Of a DNA stretch of 64,000 nucleotides, positions 17,015-25,483 are shown one piece after another. Position numbers and translations under genes: made by a program. Position 1 is the stretch's first letter, and the number at the start of each line of letters is the position of its first letter. Source of the DNA: Streptomyces sp. LBL. Lineage in GTDB: Bacteria; Actinomycetota; Actinomycetes; Streptomycetales; Streptomycetaceae. The notes beneath the pieces are model-generated. The model was not told the origin of the DNA. It made no database searches and saw nothing but the letters and a program-made list of their open reading frames with translations. The DNA is taken from contig NZ_JARXYX010000032.1 of the NCBI RefSeq assembly GCF_029893585.1, positions 58,216-122,215 of the forward strand, written 5' to 3'.

Positions 17015-18472
17015 TCAGCCCTCCCAGCCCGCCGGCAGGTGGATCATCTTGTGCTCCAGGTACTCGCCGTAGCCCTCGGGACCGAACTCGCGCCCCAGCC
17101 CGGAGCTCTTGTAGCCGCCGAACGGGCCGAGCATGTCGAGGCTGAAGGTGTTCACCGAGTAGGTTCCGGTGCGCACCCGCCTCGCCACCTCGATGCCCCG
17201 CTCGACGTCCGCGGTCCACACGCTGCCGCTGAGGCCGTAGTCGGAGTCGTTGGCGATCCTCACCGCCTCGGACTCGTCGCCGTAGGGCAGCAGACAGATC
17301 ACCGGGCCGAAGATCTCCTCGCGGGCGATCCGCATCGAGTTGTCGACGTCACCGAAGAGTGTCGGCTCGACGTACCAGCCCCGGTCCAGGCCCGGCGGTC
17401 GCCCGCCGCCGGTGAGGATCTTCGCGCCCTCTTCCTGGCCGATGCGGATGTAGTCGAGGTTGCGCCGCTGCTGGCGCTCGGCCACCAGCGGGCCCACCTG
17501 CGTCGCCGGGTCCAGCGGATCGCCGACCACCAGCGCGCCGGCCGCCGCCGCGAAGGCCTCGGCGAACTCCTCGTAGCGCGAACGCGGCACCAGGATGCGG
17601 GTCTGGGCCACGCACGCCTGCCCGTTGTTCATCCAGGCCGCCGGGACGATCCCCGCGACCGCCGTCTCCACGTCCGCGTCCGGCAGCACCACCGCCGCCG
17701 ACTTGCCGCCCAGCTCCAGGGTCACCCGCGTCAGATGGCGGGAGGCGACCTCCATCACGCGTTTCCCGGCCGCGACCGAGCCGGTGAAGGAGACCTTGTC
17801 CACGCCCGGATGCCCGACCAGGTACTCGCTCACCGCACGGTCGGCCGGGAGGATGGAGAGCACCCCCTCCGGCAGACCGGCCTCGCGCGTGATGTCGGCC
17901 AGGATGTAGGCGTCCAGCGGCGATTCCGGCGACGGCTTGAGCACCACCGTGCAGCCGGTGAGCAGCGCGGGTGCGAGCTTGGCGGCGGCGACGAACTGGG
18001 GGACGTTCCAGGGGACGACGGCCGCGACGACCCCGACCGGCTCGCGCCGCACGAGGATCCTCCCGAGCGCTCCGGCGCGTGTCTCCTCGTACGTGAAGTT
18101 CCGGGCGACCGTGATCGCGGAGTCCCAGACCATCATCGCGCCGAGCGCCTGGGCGAGGACGCTCCAGGAGTACGGCGACCCGTTCTCGGAGGAGATCACC
18201 CGGGCGATCTCCTCGTGCCGTACGGCGATCGCGTCCTTGATCCGGGTGACCACCTCGATCCGCTCGTCGAGCGACATCCGCGGCCAGGGTCCCTCCTCGA
18301 AGGCGGCGCGCGCGACGGCGACGGCCCGGTCCACGTCGGCCGTCGAGGAGTGCGGCACGCGTCCGATGACCTCTTCGGTGTGTGGCGAGACCACCTCGAT
18401 GACCTCCGCGCCCAGCGGGTCGGTCAACTCCCCGCCGATGAACAGCTGTCCGTGTTCCACGAGCTCGGCCAT
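17015..18472 (-). CDS. Aldehyde dehydrogenase (NAD(P)+), sterol-module associated
   Basis: The 485-residue ALDH superfamily protein is complete. It has the cofactor-binding segment VVPWNVPQFVAAAKLAPAL, the Glu motif LELGGKSA, the catalytic Cys in NNGQACVAQTRI, and the C-terminal signature EEIFGPVICLLPYG ... PFGGYKSSGLGRE. It oxidises an aldehyde to an acid with NAD(P)+. Paired with a P450 ferredoxin in one operon, it could complete the alcohol-aldehyde-acid sequence started by a C26/27 P450 hydroxylase; that is inference. The upstream region carries CTGACG-GTT-CGTCAG (18501-18515) and a degenerate KstR-like box (18525-18538). It is divergent from the metallo-hydrolase. Confidence 0.88.
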   Translation of the reverse strand: MAELVEHGQLFIGGELTDPLGAEVIEVVSPHTEEVIGRVPHSSTADVDRAVAVARAAFEEGPWPRMSLDERIEVVTRIKDAIAVRHEEIARVISSENGSPYSWSVLAQALGAMMVWDSAITVARNFTYEETRAGALGRILVRREPVGVVAAVVPWNVPQFVAAAKLAPALLTGCTVVLKPSPESPLDAYILADITREAGLPEGVLSILPADRAVSEYLVGHPGVDKVSFTGSVAAGKRVMEVASRHLTRVTLELGGKSAAVVLPDADVETAVAGIVPAAWMNNGQACVAQTRILVPRSRYEEFAEAFAAAAGALVVGDPLDPATQVGPLVAERQQRRNLDYIRIGQEEGAKILTGGGRPPGLDRGWYVEPTLFGDVDNSMRIAREEIFGPVICLLPYGDESEAVRIANDSDYGLSGSVWTADVERGIEVARRVRTGTYSVNTFSLDMLGPFGGYKSSGLGREFGPEGYGEYLEHKMIHLPAGWEG

Positions 18473-18500
18473 GGCGACCGCCTTCCCGGAGCGACTGTCT

Positions 18501-18515
18501 CTGACGGTTCGTCAG
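18501..18515. promoter_or_regulatory. Palindrome CTGACG-GTT-CGTCAG upstream of aldehyde dehydrogenase
   Basis: It has the same 6-bp arms and 3-bp spacer as the site before the LLM oxidoreductase. It sits 29 bp before the dehydrogenase start, a position suited to repression. Confidence 0.65.
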
Positions 18516-18520
18516 ATAGT

Positions 18521-18538
18521 GAACTGATACCAGTTCCA
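18521..18538. promoter_or_regulatory. GAACTG-N4-CAGTTC inverted repeat, weak KstR-like box
   Basis: On the minus strand TGGAACTGGTATCA fits TNNAACNNGTNNNA with GTA in place of GTT, the same departure seen in the thiolase/P450 site. The outer GAACTG/CAGTTC arms also form a perfect inverted repeat. It is adjacent to the other palindrome, suggesting dual control. Confidence 0.45.
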
Positions 18539-18540
18539 CT

Positions 18541-18630
18541 CGGAGGAGTCCACGGGCGGGACGAGGAGTCCACGGGCGGGACAGGGGAGTCCACGGGCGG
18601 GACAGGGGAGTCCACGGGCGGGACAGGGGC
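18541..18630. repeat. About 21-bp tandem repeat, four copies
   Basis: The unit GAGTCCACGGGCGGGACAGGG repeats between the divergent aldehyde dehydrogenase and metallo-hydrolase genes. It is non-coding and lies between their two operator regions. Confidence 0.85.
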
Positions 18631-18673
18631 GAGAAGATCACCCCGGAAGGAGAAGGTCGTCCCGGGCTCCCAT

Positions 18674-18690
18674 CGAAACGCGTTCTAGTT
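18674..18690. promoter_or_regulatory. KstR-like operator before the metallo-hydrolase
   Basis: On the minus strand AACTAGAACGCGTTTCG matches the KstR consensus except for the last fixed base. It shares the outer AACTAG half with the thiolase/P450 site. It lies 55 bp before the hydrolase start. Confidence 0.6.
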
Positions 18691-18744
18691 ATACTCGGCC
18701 TCGCGTGGCCGGACGACGGCGATCACGCGGCGATTGGGGAGCCC

Positions 18745-19770
18745 ATGACGCAGGTGCACGACCACGGCGGCGGCGTCCGCTCCCTCCGGGTCCCCATCCC
18801 GGACAACCCCCTCGGCCACACCCTGGTGTACGTCGTCGACACCGACCGCGGACCGGTCCTCGTCGACACCGGCTGGGACGACCCTGCCTCCTGGGACGCC
18901 CTCGCGGACGGACTGGCCGCCTGCGGCACCTCCCCCGGCGAGATCCACGGCGTGGTGATCACCCACCACCACCCCGACCACCACGGCCTGTCGGGCGCGG
19001 TCCGGGAGGCGTCCGGCGCGTGGATCGCGATGCACGCGGCGGACGGCGCGATCGTGCGGCGGGCCCGCTCGACGAACCCCGACCGCTGGCTCACCTACAT
19101 GAGCGCCAAACTGGAGGCGGCCGGCGCCCCCGAGGAACACCTGGCGCCCCTGCGCACCGGCCTCCCCCGCTCCGTGCCCGGTCTGGCGCCCGCCCTGCCC
19201 GACCGGGAGATCGTCCCGGGCGAACTCCTCACCCTCCCCGGCCGCCGACTGCGCGCGATCTGGACGCCGGGCCACACCCCCGGCCATGTCTGCCTGCACC
19301 TGGAGGAGGAGCACCCGGCCCGCCTCCCGGGCCACGGCCGCCTGTTCTCCGGCGACCACCTGCTCCCCGGGATCACCCCGCACATCGGCCTGTACGAGGA
19401 CCCCGACGACGCCACCGTCACCGACCCCCTCGGCGACTACCTCGACTCCCTGGAACGCGTCGGCCGCCTCGCCCCCGCCGAGGTCCTCCCGGCCCACCAG
19501 CACGCGTTCACCGACGCGGCCTCCCGCGTACGGGAGTTGCTCACCCACCACGAGGACCGGCTCACCGGCCTCCTCTCCCTCCTTGCCGACCCCCTCACGC
19601 CGTGGCAGCTCGCCGAGCGCATGGAGTGGAACCGTCCCTGGGAGCAGATCCCGTACGGCTCCCGCAACATCGCCGTCTCGGAGGCCGAGGCGCATCTGCG
19701 GCGACTGGTGAAACTGGGACGCGCGGAGGCGGTGGCGGGGAGCGAGCCGGTGACGTACATGGCCGTGTAA
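18745..19770 (+). CDS. Metallo-beta-lactamase-fold hydrolase
   Basis: The 341-residue enzyme keeps the binuclear metal motif THHHPDHHG (about residues 73-81), a further His in TPGHTPGHVCLH, the bridging Asp in LFSGDHLLPG and a C-terminal His in LPAHQHAF. The last 80 residues form a winged-helix-like tail (LTPWQLAERMEWNRPW ... SEAEAHLRRLVKLGRAEA), typical of the LACTB2/hydrolase branch that acts on thioesters or small esters. The promoter holds a KstR-like box, so it probably belongs to the sterol-type module, perhaps as a CoA-thioester or lactone hydrolase; the substrate is inferred. ATG 18745 is the natural start. Confidence 0.82.
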   Translation: MTQVHDHGGGVRSLRVPIPDNPLGHTLVYVVDTDRGPVLVDTGWDDPASWDALADGLAACGTSPGEIHGVVITHHHPDHHGLSGAVREASGAWIAMHAADGAIVRRARSTNPDRWLTYMSAKLEAAGAPEEHLAPLRTGLPRSVPGLAPALPDREIVPGELLTLPGRRLRAIWTPGHTPGHVCLHLEEEHPARLPGHGRLFSGDHLLPGITPHIGLYEDPDDATVTDPLGDYLDSLERVGRLAPAEVLPAHQHAFTDAASRVRELLTHHEDRLTGLLSLLADPLTPWQLAERMEWNRPWEQIPYGSRNIAVSEAEAHLRRLVKLGRAEAVAGSEPVTYMAV

Positions 19771-20149
19771 AACGGTCGCGCCGGATGCCTCACCACTGAT
19801 ACCAACGGTTCCGTGGACCTGATGGACTGCGTGCGGCGGGAACCGGTGTTGTCGGCTGATCGTCATGCAGGGCATGCCTTCCGCATGCACCAGACGCCGC
19901 GATCGCGTTCAACACCAGCGGCGGCGACAGCGTCGAGGCAGCCAAGCGGTGGCTGTGACGCCCAGGACCAGGAGCCGGGAGCCCGGAATCGACCCCGCGC
20001 AGGAAGAACGGTGACACCCTCTGGCCGGGTGACCACACAGGCACGGGACCAACCCTGCGGACACTGTGGGTAGCTGACTCGGCCGCATGTGCGGGACGTA
20101 TCGCCCGCTCACAGGCGGACAGGCGGCCCTCAGGGCGCTTGCTACGGCC
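19771..20149. other. 379-bp gap before the cobalamin riboswitch
   Basis: No complete gene is present. Around 19883-19948 a plus-strand frame reads AIAFNTSGGDSVEAAKRWL and then stops, which looks like the tail of a decayed coding sequence, but it has no start and I cannot assign it. Confidence 0.35.
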
Positions 20150-20345
20150 CGGTAGAGTGGCAAGGTCGTCATCACGCCCGTACGGGGGGAAGCCGGTGCG
20201 AATCCGGCGCTGACCCGCAACCGTGAGCCGTCCGTCGCGGACGGCGAGCCGGATTGCCCCGCACGGGACGTGACCGGCTCACGCGCACCGGCAACCGGCC
20301 GGTGTGCGGCACCGTCGAGGGATACGGAGCCGAGCCGCCGGGGGT
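20150..20345 (+). promoter_or_regulatory. Cobalamin (B12) riboswitch
   Basis: The B12 box core is plain: AGCCGGTGCGAATCCGGCGC, then TGACCCGCAACCGT, followed by GAGCCGGATTGCCC and a closing segment. Just downstream, GAGCCGCCGGG and CCCGGCTC can form a hairpin close to the ribosome site (GGGAGAGG) of the next gene. That fits ligand-dependent block of translation or transcription. It controls the five-gene uptake operon that follows. Confidence 0.92.
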
Positions 20346-20390
20346 GTCCCGTGCTGCCCGGCTCCCCGCAGGGAGAGGCACCCGCCGATC

Positions 20391-21674
20391 ATGAACGTCC
20401 GCCGCAGCACCGCGGTCCTGGCCGCCGCCACCGCCGTGATCGGCGCCGCCTCCGCGCCCGCCTCCGTCGCCGCCGGCCCGTCCCCGTCTCCCGTGCTTCC
20501 GTCCGAGCTCTACGGCAGTACGGACCCGACGTACGACGGTGTCTGGCGCCAGTCCCTCGCCCTGCTCGCCCAGCACACCGTGGGGGTGAAGCCCGCCGCG
20601 AAGGCCGTGGACTGGCTGACCGGACAGCAGTGCGCCGACGGGGCGTTCGCCCCCTACCGCGCCGACACCGCCAAGGCGTGCGACGCCAAGCTGATGGTGG
20701 ACACCAACAACACGGCCGCCGCCGTCCAGGCCCTCGCCGCGCTCGGCGGTCACCACGCCGCCACCGGCAAGGCCGTCGCCTGGCTGAAGTCCGTGCAGAA
20801 CACGGACGGCGGCTGGGGTTACACGCCCGGCGGCGCCAGCGACACCAACTCGACGTCCGTGGTCATCGGCGCGCTGACCGCCGTAGGAGAGAAGGCGCAG
20901 GATGTGCGCAAGGGTGACCGGACGCCGTACGACGCCCTGGTGAAGCTCGCCCTGCGGTGCGACGGCGACGGTGCGGGCGCGTTCGCGTTCCAGCCGGACA
21001 AGAAGAACAGCCTGGCCGCCAACGCGGACGCCACGGCAGCGGGTGTGGTCGGGGCGCTCGGCAAGGGGCTGGCGGCCACAGCGGGCAAGCAGGGCGCAGC
21101 GAGCAAGCAGGGCCAGGCGGGCAAGCAAGGCCAGTTGGGCGAGCCGGGCGCGGTGGCGGGTTGCGGTGAGGGCCGGAGTCCTCAGCAGGCCGCCGCCAAC
21201 GGTGTCGCCTACCTCACCAAGGCGCTCGCCAAGGACGGTCACCTGAAGTCCGCCCTCCCCGGCGCCACCGACCTGCCCGACTACGGCAACACCGCCGACG
21301 CGGTCGTGGCGCTCGCCGCGCAGGGCGGTGCCGGGCGGGCCGCCGGACCGCTGACGTGGCTGGAGAAGAACTCCGCCGCCTGGGCGAAGCAGAGCGGGCC
21401 CGCCGCCTACGCCCAGCTGATCTTCGCCGCGCACGCCACGGGCACGGATCCGCGTGACTTCGGCGGCACGGACCTGGTGACGCAACTGAACGCGACGGGA
21501 CCGGCTCCGCTGGCGGCGACGGCCGAGTCCACCGACGGCTCGGACTCGGACTCGGCCTCGGCCTCGGACTCGGGCGGCTCCGGCAACGTCTGGTGGATGG
21601 TCGCCGCGGGCCTTGCCGCCGGGGCCGGTATCGGTTTCCTGCTCAGCGGCCGCAACAAGAGGCGGCGGCCGTGA
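20391..21674 (+). CDS. Secreted, membrane-anchored alpha/alpha-toroid protein of the B12 uptake operon
   Basis: The 427-residue protein has a Sec signal (residues 1-27) and helical-hairpin repeats with cyclase/transcobalamin-like signatures: AVDWLTGQQCADGAFAPYR, TAAAVQALAALGGHH, VAWLKSVQNTDGGWGY and DTNSTSVVIGAL. A Lys/Gly/Gln repeat linker (KQGAASKQGQAGKQGQ, about residues 230-245), a Ser/Asp-rich stalk and a C-terminal membrane helix with a basic tail (NVWWMVAAGLAAGAGIGFLL) follow. Animal intrinsic factor and transcobalamin use the same barrel to hold B12, so a surface cobalamin-capturing role is attractive. That is inference from fold and riboswitch control. It is the first gene after the riboswitch, overlapping the next by 4 bp. 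Confidence 0.82.
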   Translation: MNVRRSTAVLAAATAVIGAASAPASVAAGPSPSPVLPSELYGSTDPTYDGVWRQSLALLAQHTVGVKPAAKAVDWLTGQQCADGAFAPYRADTAKACDAKLMVDTNNTAAAVQALAALGGHHAATGKAVAWLKSVQNTDGGWGYTPGGASDTNSTSVVIGALTAVGEKAQDVRKGDRTPYDALVKLALRCDGDGAGAFAFQPDKKNSLAANADATAAGVVGALGKGLAATAGKQGAASKQGQAGKQGQLGEPGAVAGCGEGRSPQQAAANGVAYLTKALAKDGHLKSALPGATDLPDYGNTADAVVALAAQGGAGRAAGPLTWLEKNSAAWAKQSGPAAYAQLIFAAHATGTDPRDFGGTDLVTQLNATGPAPLAATAESTDGSDSDSASASDSGGSGNVWWMVAAGLAAGAGIGFLLSGRNKRRRP

Positions 21675-22348
21675 CCCGCCGCCGTGCCGCCACGCTGCTC
21701 GTGACCTTCCTGGTCCTCCTGACAGGAACCATGACCATCGGCCAGGCACAGGCCGCCGGGTACCGCTACTGGTCCTTCTGGGACCGCGACGGCAACCGGT
21801 GGGCCTACGCCACCCAGGGCCCCTCGACCGCCCGCCCCGTCGACGGCGACGTCCAGGGCTTCCGTTTCGCGGTCAGCGAGGACTCCGGCGACGCGACCCG
21901 GCCGCGCGGTACGGCGGACTTCACGACGATCTGCGCGGACACTCCCGCGAAGGCGGCCCGTAAACGGGTCGCCCTGGTCATCGACTTCGGCACGGCCTCG
22001 GACGCCCCGCCCGGCGAGACACCCCCGGCGCTCCGTACGGCGTGCGCCCAGCTCTCCCTCGACGCGACGGCGGCCGATGCCCTCGCCTCGGTCGCCGAAC
22101 CCCTCCGCTACAACACCAACGCCCTCCTGTGCGCGATCGCGGGTTACCCGGAGAAGGGGTGCGGGGAGCAGGTGACGTCGGGGAAGACACCAAGTACGCC
22201 GACAAACCCGACGGAGCCGACGGAGCCGACGGACAAGGGCGGCGAGGGCGGGGGCCCGTCGGTGGGCCTGTGGGCGGGGGTGGCGGCCGTGGCGGCGCTG
22301 GGTGCGGCGGCGGTGTGGCAGGCAAGGCGGCGCAGGGATGCGTCGTAA
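21671..22348 (+). CDS. SCO2322-family secreted protein
   Basis: The 225-residue protein has a signal peptide (to about residue 27, GQAQA). An extracellular domain beginning YRYWSFWDRDGNRWAYATQGP carries three or four cysteines. A Thr/Pro linker and a C-terminal membrane helix (GPSVGLWAGVAAVAALGAAAVW) with an Arg-rich tail follow. The family is named only after its S. coelicolor member; its biochemical role is not established. Its fixed place between the toroid protein and the ECF membrane component, and the 4-bp GTGA overlap with the preceding gene, indicate a role in extracellular capture or delivery of the vitamin. Confidence 0.85.
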   Translation: MTRRRAATLLVTFLVLLTGTMTIGQAQAAGYRYWSFWDRDGNRWAYATQGPSTARPVDGDVQGFRFAVSEDSGDATRPRGTADFTTICADTPAKAARKRVALVIDFGTASDAPPGETPPALRTACAQLSLDATAADALASVAEPLRYNTNALLCAIAGYPEKGCGEQVTSGKTPSTPTNPTEPTEPTDKGGEGGGPSVGLWAGVAAVAALGAAAVWQARRRRDAS

Positions 22349-23615
22349 CAGCGATAACAGCGATAACAGCGATAACAGCCGTATCAAGCAGACAGCGGCC
22401 GATTCACGTCGTGGTGAGCTACGAGAAATCCCGCCCGGCGAAACCCTGCCCAGCAAAACCTGGCGCAGAGAACCCCGGCGCACCGAAACCCGGCCCATTG
22501 AAAGCGACGCCCCGTCAGCGCAAGCCGGCGAACCCGCCCCCCGGCAGCAGCGAAGGGGAACGTCCCTGCACCCGGGGGCCTGGTGGCTCTGGTCCCTCTC
22601 CCTCGGCACCGCGGCCACCCGTACGACCAACCCCCTCCTCCTCGCGCTCCTCATCGCCACCTCCGCCTACGTCGTGGCCGCCCGCCGTCCCCGGACCCCC
22701 ACCGCCCAGTCCTACTCGGCCTTCGCCGAACTCGCCCTGGCCGTGATCGTGATCCGCCTCCTCTTCGCCGTCGTCCTCGGCTCCCCGATCCCCGGCACCC
22801 ATGTCCTCGTCACCCTCCCCGAAGTCCCCCTCCCTCACTGGGCCCAGGGCATCCGCCTCGGCGGCAGGGTCACCACAGAGGGCCTCCTGTTCGCGCTCTA
22901 CGACGGCCTGAAGCTCGCCACACTCCTGATCTGCGTCGGCGCCGCGAACGCCCTCGCGAACCCGGCCCGCCTCCTCAAGTCCCTCCCCGGCGCGCTGTAC
23001 GAGACGGGCGTGGCCGTGGTCGTCGCGCTCACCTTCGCCCCGAACCTCATCGCCGACGTCCAGCGTCTGCGTGCCGCCCGCCGTCTGCGCGGCCGCCCCG
23101 ACCACGGCGTCCGCGGCCTGCTGCAGGTGGGACTCCCGGTCCTGGAGGGCGCCTTGGAACGCTCGGTCTCCCTGGCCGCCGCGATGGACGCCCGCGGCTA
23201 CGGCCGTACCGCCGACGTTCCCGCCCCCGTCCGCCGTACGACCGCCGCCCTCACCCTCGGCGGACTGCTCGGTGTCTGCGCGGGAACGTACGGACTGCTC
23301 ACCGCCGAAGGCGGCAGGTACGGCCTTCCCATGCTGCTGGCCGGACTCGCCGCGGCCCTCGCCGGCCTGCACCTCGGCAGCCGCCGCTCCCTGCGCACCC
23401 GTTACCGCCCCGACCGCTGGGACCTACGCGCCTGGCTGGTCGCCGGTTCCGGCGCGGCGGTGGCCGCACTGCTCACCCTCGCCTCCGCCCACGACCCCGG
23501 GGCACTGCACCCCGGTGTGGTCCCCCTCGTCGCCCCCGCCCTCCCGCTGTGGCCGGCGGCGGCCGTCCTCCTCGGCCTCCTCCCCGCCTTCCTCGCCCCC
23601 CAGGAGACGTCGTGA
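22338..23615 (+). CDS. ECF transporter T component (CbiQ-like)
   Basis: The 425-residue integral membrane protein has about 6-8 helices. The coupling helices carry the Ala-Arg-Gly-like signatures of T components: RLRAARRLRGRPDH and AMDARGYGR. It couples the ATPases to the substrate-specific S protein. It overlaps the preceding stop. Its N-terminal 80 residues form a poorly conserved extension that starts with a minisatellite-coded Asn-Ser-Asp run (9-bp unit AGCGATAAC, 22350-22377). ATG 22338 is chosen over 22302 because the extension is non-homologous and the ribosome site GCAGGG fits. It is followed by the ATPase with 4-bp overlap. Confidence 0.85.
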   Translation: MRRNSDNSDNSDNSRIKQTAADSRRGELREIPPGETLPSKTWRREPRRTETRPIESDAPSAQAGEPAPRQQRRGTSLHPGAWWLWSLSLGTAATRTTNPLLLALLIATSAYVVAARRPRTPTAQSYSAFAELALAVIVIRLLFAVVLGSPIPGTHVLVTLPEVPLPHWAQGIRLGGRVTTEGLLFALYDGLKLATLLICVGAANALANPARLLKSLPGALYETGVAVVVALTFAPNLIADVQRLRAARRLRGRPDHGVRGLLQVGLPVLEGALERSVSLAAAMDARGYGRTADVPAPVRRTTAALTLGGLLGVCAGTYGLLTAEGGRYGLPMLLAGLAAALAGLHLGSRRSLRTRYRPDRWDLRAWLVAGSGAAVAALLTLASAHDPGALHPGVVPLVAPALPLWPAAAVLLGLLPAFLAPQETS

Positions 23616-25483
23616 TCCGCTTCGAGAACGTCTCCGTGACGTACGACGGCGCTCCTCAACCCGCCGTTCAGGGCGTGGACTTCGAGGTGCCGGAGGGGGA
23701 ACTCGTGCTCCTCGTCGGCCCGTCCGGCGTCGGCAAGTCCACGGTCCTCGGCGCGGTCAGCGGCCTCGTGCCGCACTTCACCGGCGGCACCCTGCGCGGC
23801 CGTGTCACCGTCGCCGGCCGGGACACCCGTACGCACAAACCTCGTGAACTCGCCGACGTGGTCGGCACCGTCGGCCAGGACCCGCTCTCCCACTTCGTCA
23901 CCGACACCGTCGAGGACGAACTCGCCTACGGCATGGAGTCGTTGGGCATCGCCCCGGACGTGATGCGCCGCCGCGTCGAGGAAACCCTCGACCTGCTCGG
24001 TCTCGCCGGTCTGCGTGACCGGCCCCTCGCCACCCTGTCCGGCGGCCAGCAGCAGCGCGTCGCGATCGGCTCGGTCCTCACCCCGCACCCGCGGGTCCTG
24101 GTCCTCGACGAGCCGACGTCCGCGCTCGACCCGGCGGCGGCGGAAGAGGTCCTCGCGGTCCTCCAGCGGCTGGTCCACGACCTCGGTACGACGGTCCTGC
24201 TGGCCGAGCACCGACTGGAACGCGTCATCCAGTACGCCGACCAGGTCGCCCTCCTCCCGGCGCCGGGAGCCGCGCCGGTGCTCGGCACCCCGGCCGAGAT
24301 CATGGCCGTATCGCCGGTGTACCCACCGGTCGTGGACCTCGGCCGCCTCGCGGGCTGGACCCCGCTGCCGCTGACGGTGCGTGACGCGCGACGTCGGGCG
24401 GCACCGCTTCGGGAGCGGCTGGCGCGGGATGCGGCGGAGCAGCGCGGCACGCAGCCCGACGCCGCGCAACCTGACACCACACGGCCTCACGCCACACGGC
24501 CTGACACCACACGGCCTCACGCCACACAGCCAGACGCCACACAGCCTCACGCCACACAGCCAGACGCCACACAGCCAGACACCACACAGCCAGACACCAC
24601 ACAGCCTCACGCCACACAGCCTCACGCCACACAGCCGACCGCCGCACGACCTGACGCCACCGAGCCGACCGTCCGCCCCGCCCCCTCCCGCTGGAGCCTG
24701 CGCAGGCGCCCCCCGACCGCACCGCCTCCCCCACAGGTCGCCGAAGTCCGCTCCCTCGCCGTCCGCCGGGACCGCGTCCACGCCCTGCGCCACATCGACC
24801 TCACAGTCGCCCCCGGCGAGACGATCGCGCTCATGGGCCGCAACGGTGCCGGAAAGTCCACGCTGCTCGCGGCGCTGGTCGGGCTGGTCGCACCGGCCGC
24901 CGGATCCGTGCGGGTCGGCGGGGCCGTACCGCATCGCACGGCCCCGCGTGATCTCGTACGCCGGGTGGGTCTCGTACCGCAGGAGCCTCGGGACCTGCTG
25001 TACGCCGACACGGTCGCCGCCGAGTGCGTGGCGGCCGACCGGGACGCGGGCGCCACGCCCGGCAGTAGCCGGGCCCTGGTCTCCGAGCTGCTCCCCGGCA
25101 TCACCGACGACACCCACCCGCGCGACCTCTCCGAGGGACAACGGCTCGCACTCGCGCTGGCCGTGGTGCTCACGGCCCGCCCTCCCCTCCTGCTCCTCGA
25201 CGAGCCGACCCGCGGCCTGGACTACGCGGCGAAGGCCCGTCTGGTGGACCTGCTGCGGGGACTGGCGGCCGAGGGACACGCGATCGTGCTGGCCACGCAC
25301 GACGTCGAACTGGCCGCCGAACTGGCACACCGAGTGGTCCTGCTGGCCGACGGCGAGGTGATCGCGGACGGCCCGACAGCGGACGTGGTGGTCGCCTCCC
25401 CGTCCTTCGCCCCGCAGGTCACCAAGATCCTGGCGCCGCAGAAGTGGCTCACGGCGGCCCAGGTGCGGAAGGCGCTCCCATGA
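23612..25483 (+). CDS. ECF transporter double ATPase (A/A' fused)
   Basis: Two complete ABC ATPase domains lie in one 623-residue chain. Domain 1 (residues 1-240) has Walker A GPSGVGKST, signature LSGGQQQR and Walker B VLVLDEPTSALD. Domain 2 (about residues 375-610) has Walker A GRNGAGKST, signature LSEGQRLA and Walker B LLLLDEPTRGLD. The linker (about residues 280-350) is a run of TQPHA/TQPDT pentapeptides encoded by a 15-bp repeat. The protein hydrolyses ATP to drive vitamin uptake with the T and S subunits on either side, overlapping both by 4 bp. Substitution of Gly by Glu in the second signature (SEGQ) is seen in some ECF ATPases and makes the two sites asymmetric. Confidence 0.9.
   Translation: MIRFENVSVTYDGAPQPAVQGVDFEVPEGELVLLVGPSGVGKSTVLGAVSGLVPHFTGGTLRGRVTVAGRDTRTHKPRELADVVGTVGQDPLSHFVTDTVEDELAYGMESLGIAPDVMRRRVEETLDLLGLAGLRDRPLATLSGGQQQRVAIGSVLTPHPRVLVLDEPTSALDPAAAEEVLAVLQRLVHDLGTTVLLAEHRLERVIQYADQVALLPAPGAAPVLGTPAEIMAVSPVYPPVVDLGRLAGWTPLPLTVRDARRRAAPLRERLARDAAEQRGTQPDAAQPDTTRPHATRPDTTRPHATQPDATQPHATQPDATQPDTTQPDTTQPHATQPHATQPTAARPDATEPTVRPAPSRWSLRRRPPTAPPPPQVAEVRSLAVRRDRVHALRHIDLTVAPGETIALMGRNGAGKSTLLAALVGLVAPAAGSVRVGGAVPHRTAPRDLVRRVGLVPQEPRDLLYADTVAAECVAADRDAGATPGSSRALVSELLPGITDDTHPRDLSEGQRLALALAVVLTARPPLLLLDEPTRGLDYAAKARLVDLLRGLAAEGHAIVLATHDVELAAELAHRVVLLADGEVIADGPTADVVVASPSFAPQVTKILAPQKWLTAAQVRKALP
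24450..24660. repeat. 15-bp in-frame tandem repeat in the ATPase linker
   Basis: About 13 copies of a unit like ACACAGCCTCACGCC encode T-(Q/R)-P-(H/D)-(A/T). The array lies between two ATPase domains, so length changes would be tolerated as linker variation. Confidence 0.9.

Noticed and set aside
19883..19948. Plus-strand AIAFNTSGGDSVEAAKRWL tail
   Set aside because: It reads like the end of a gene but lacks start and upstream homology; too short to name, so it is mentioned only within the gap entry.
20172..21749. Minus-strand frame of 525 codons over the B12-toroid gene
   Set aside because: It is the antisense of a gene with signal peptide, repeats and riboswitch, so coding is on the plus strand.
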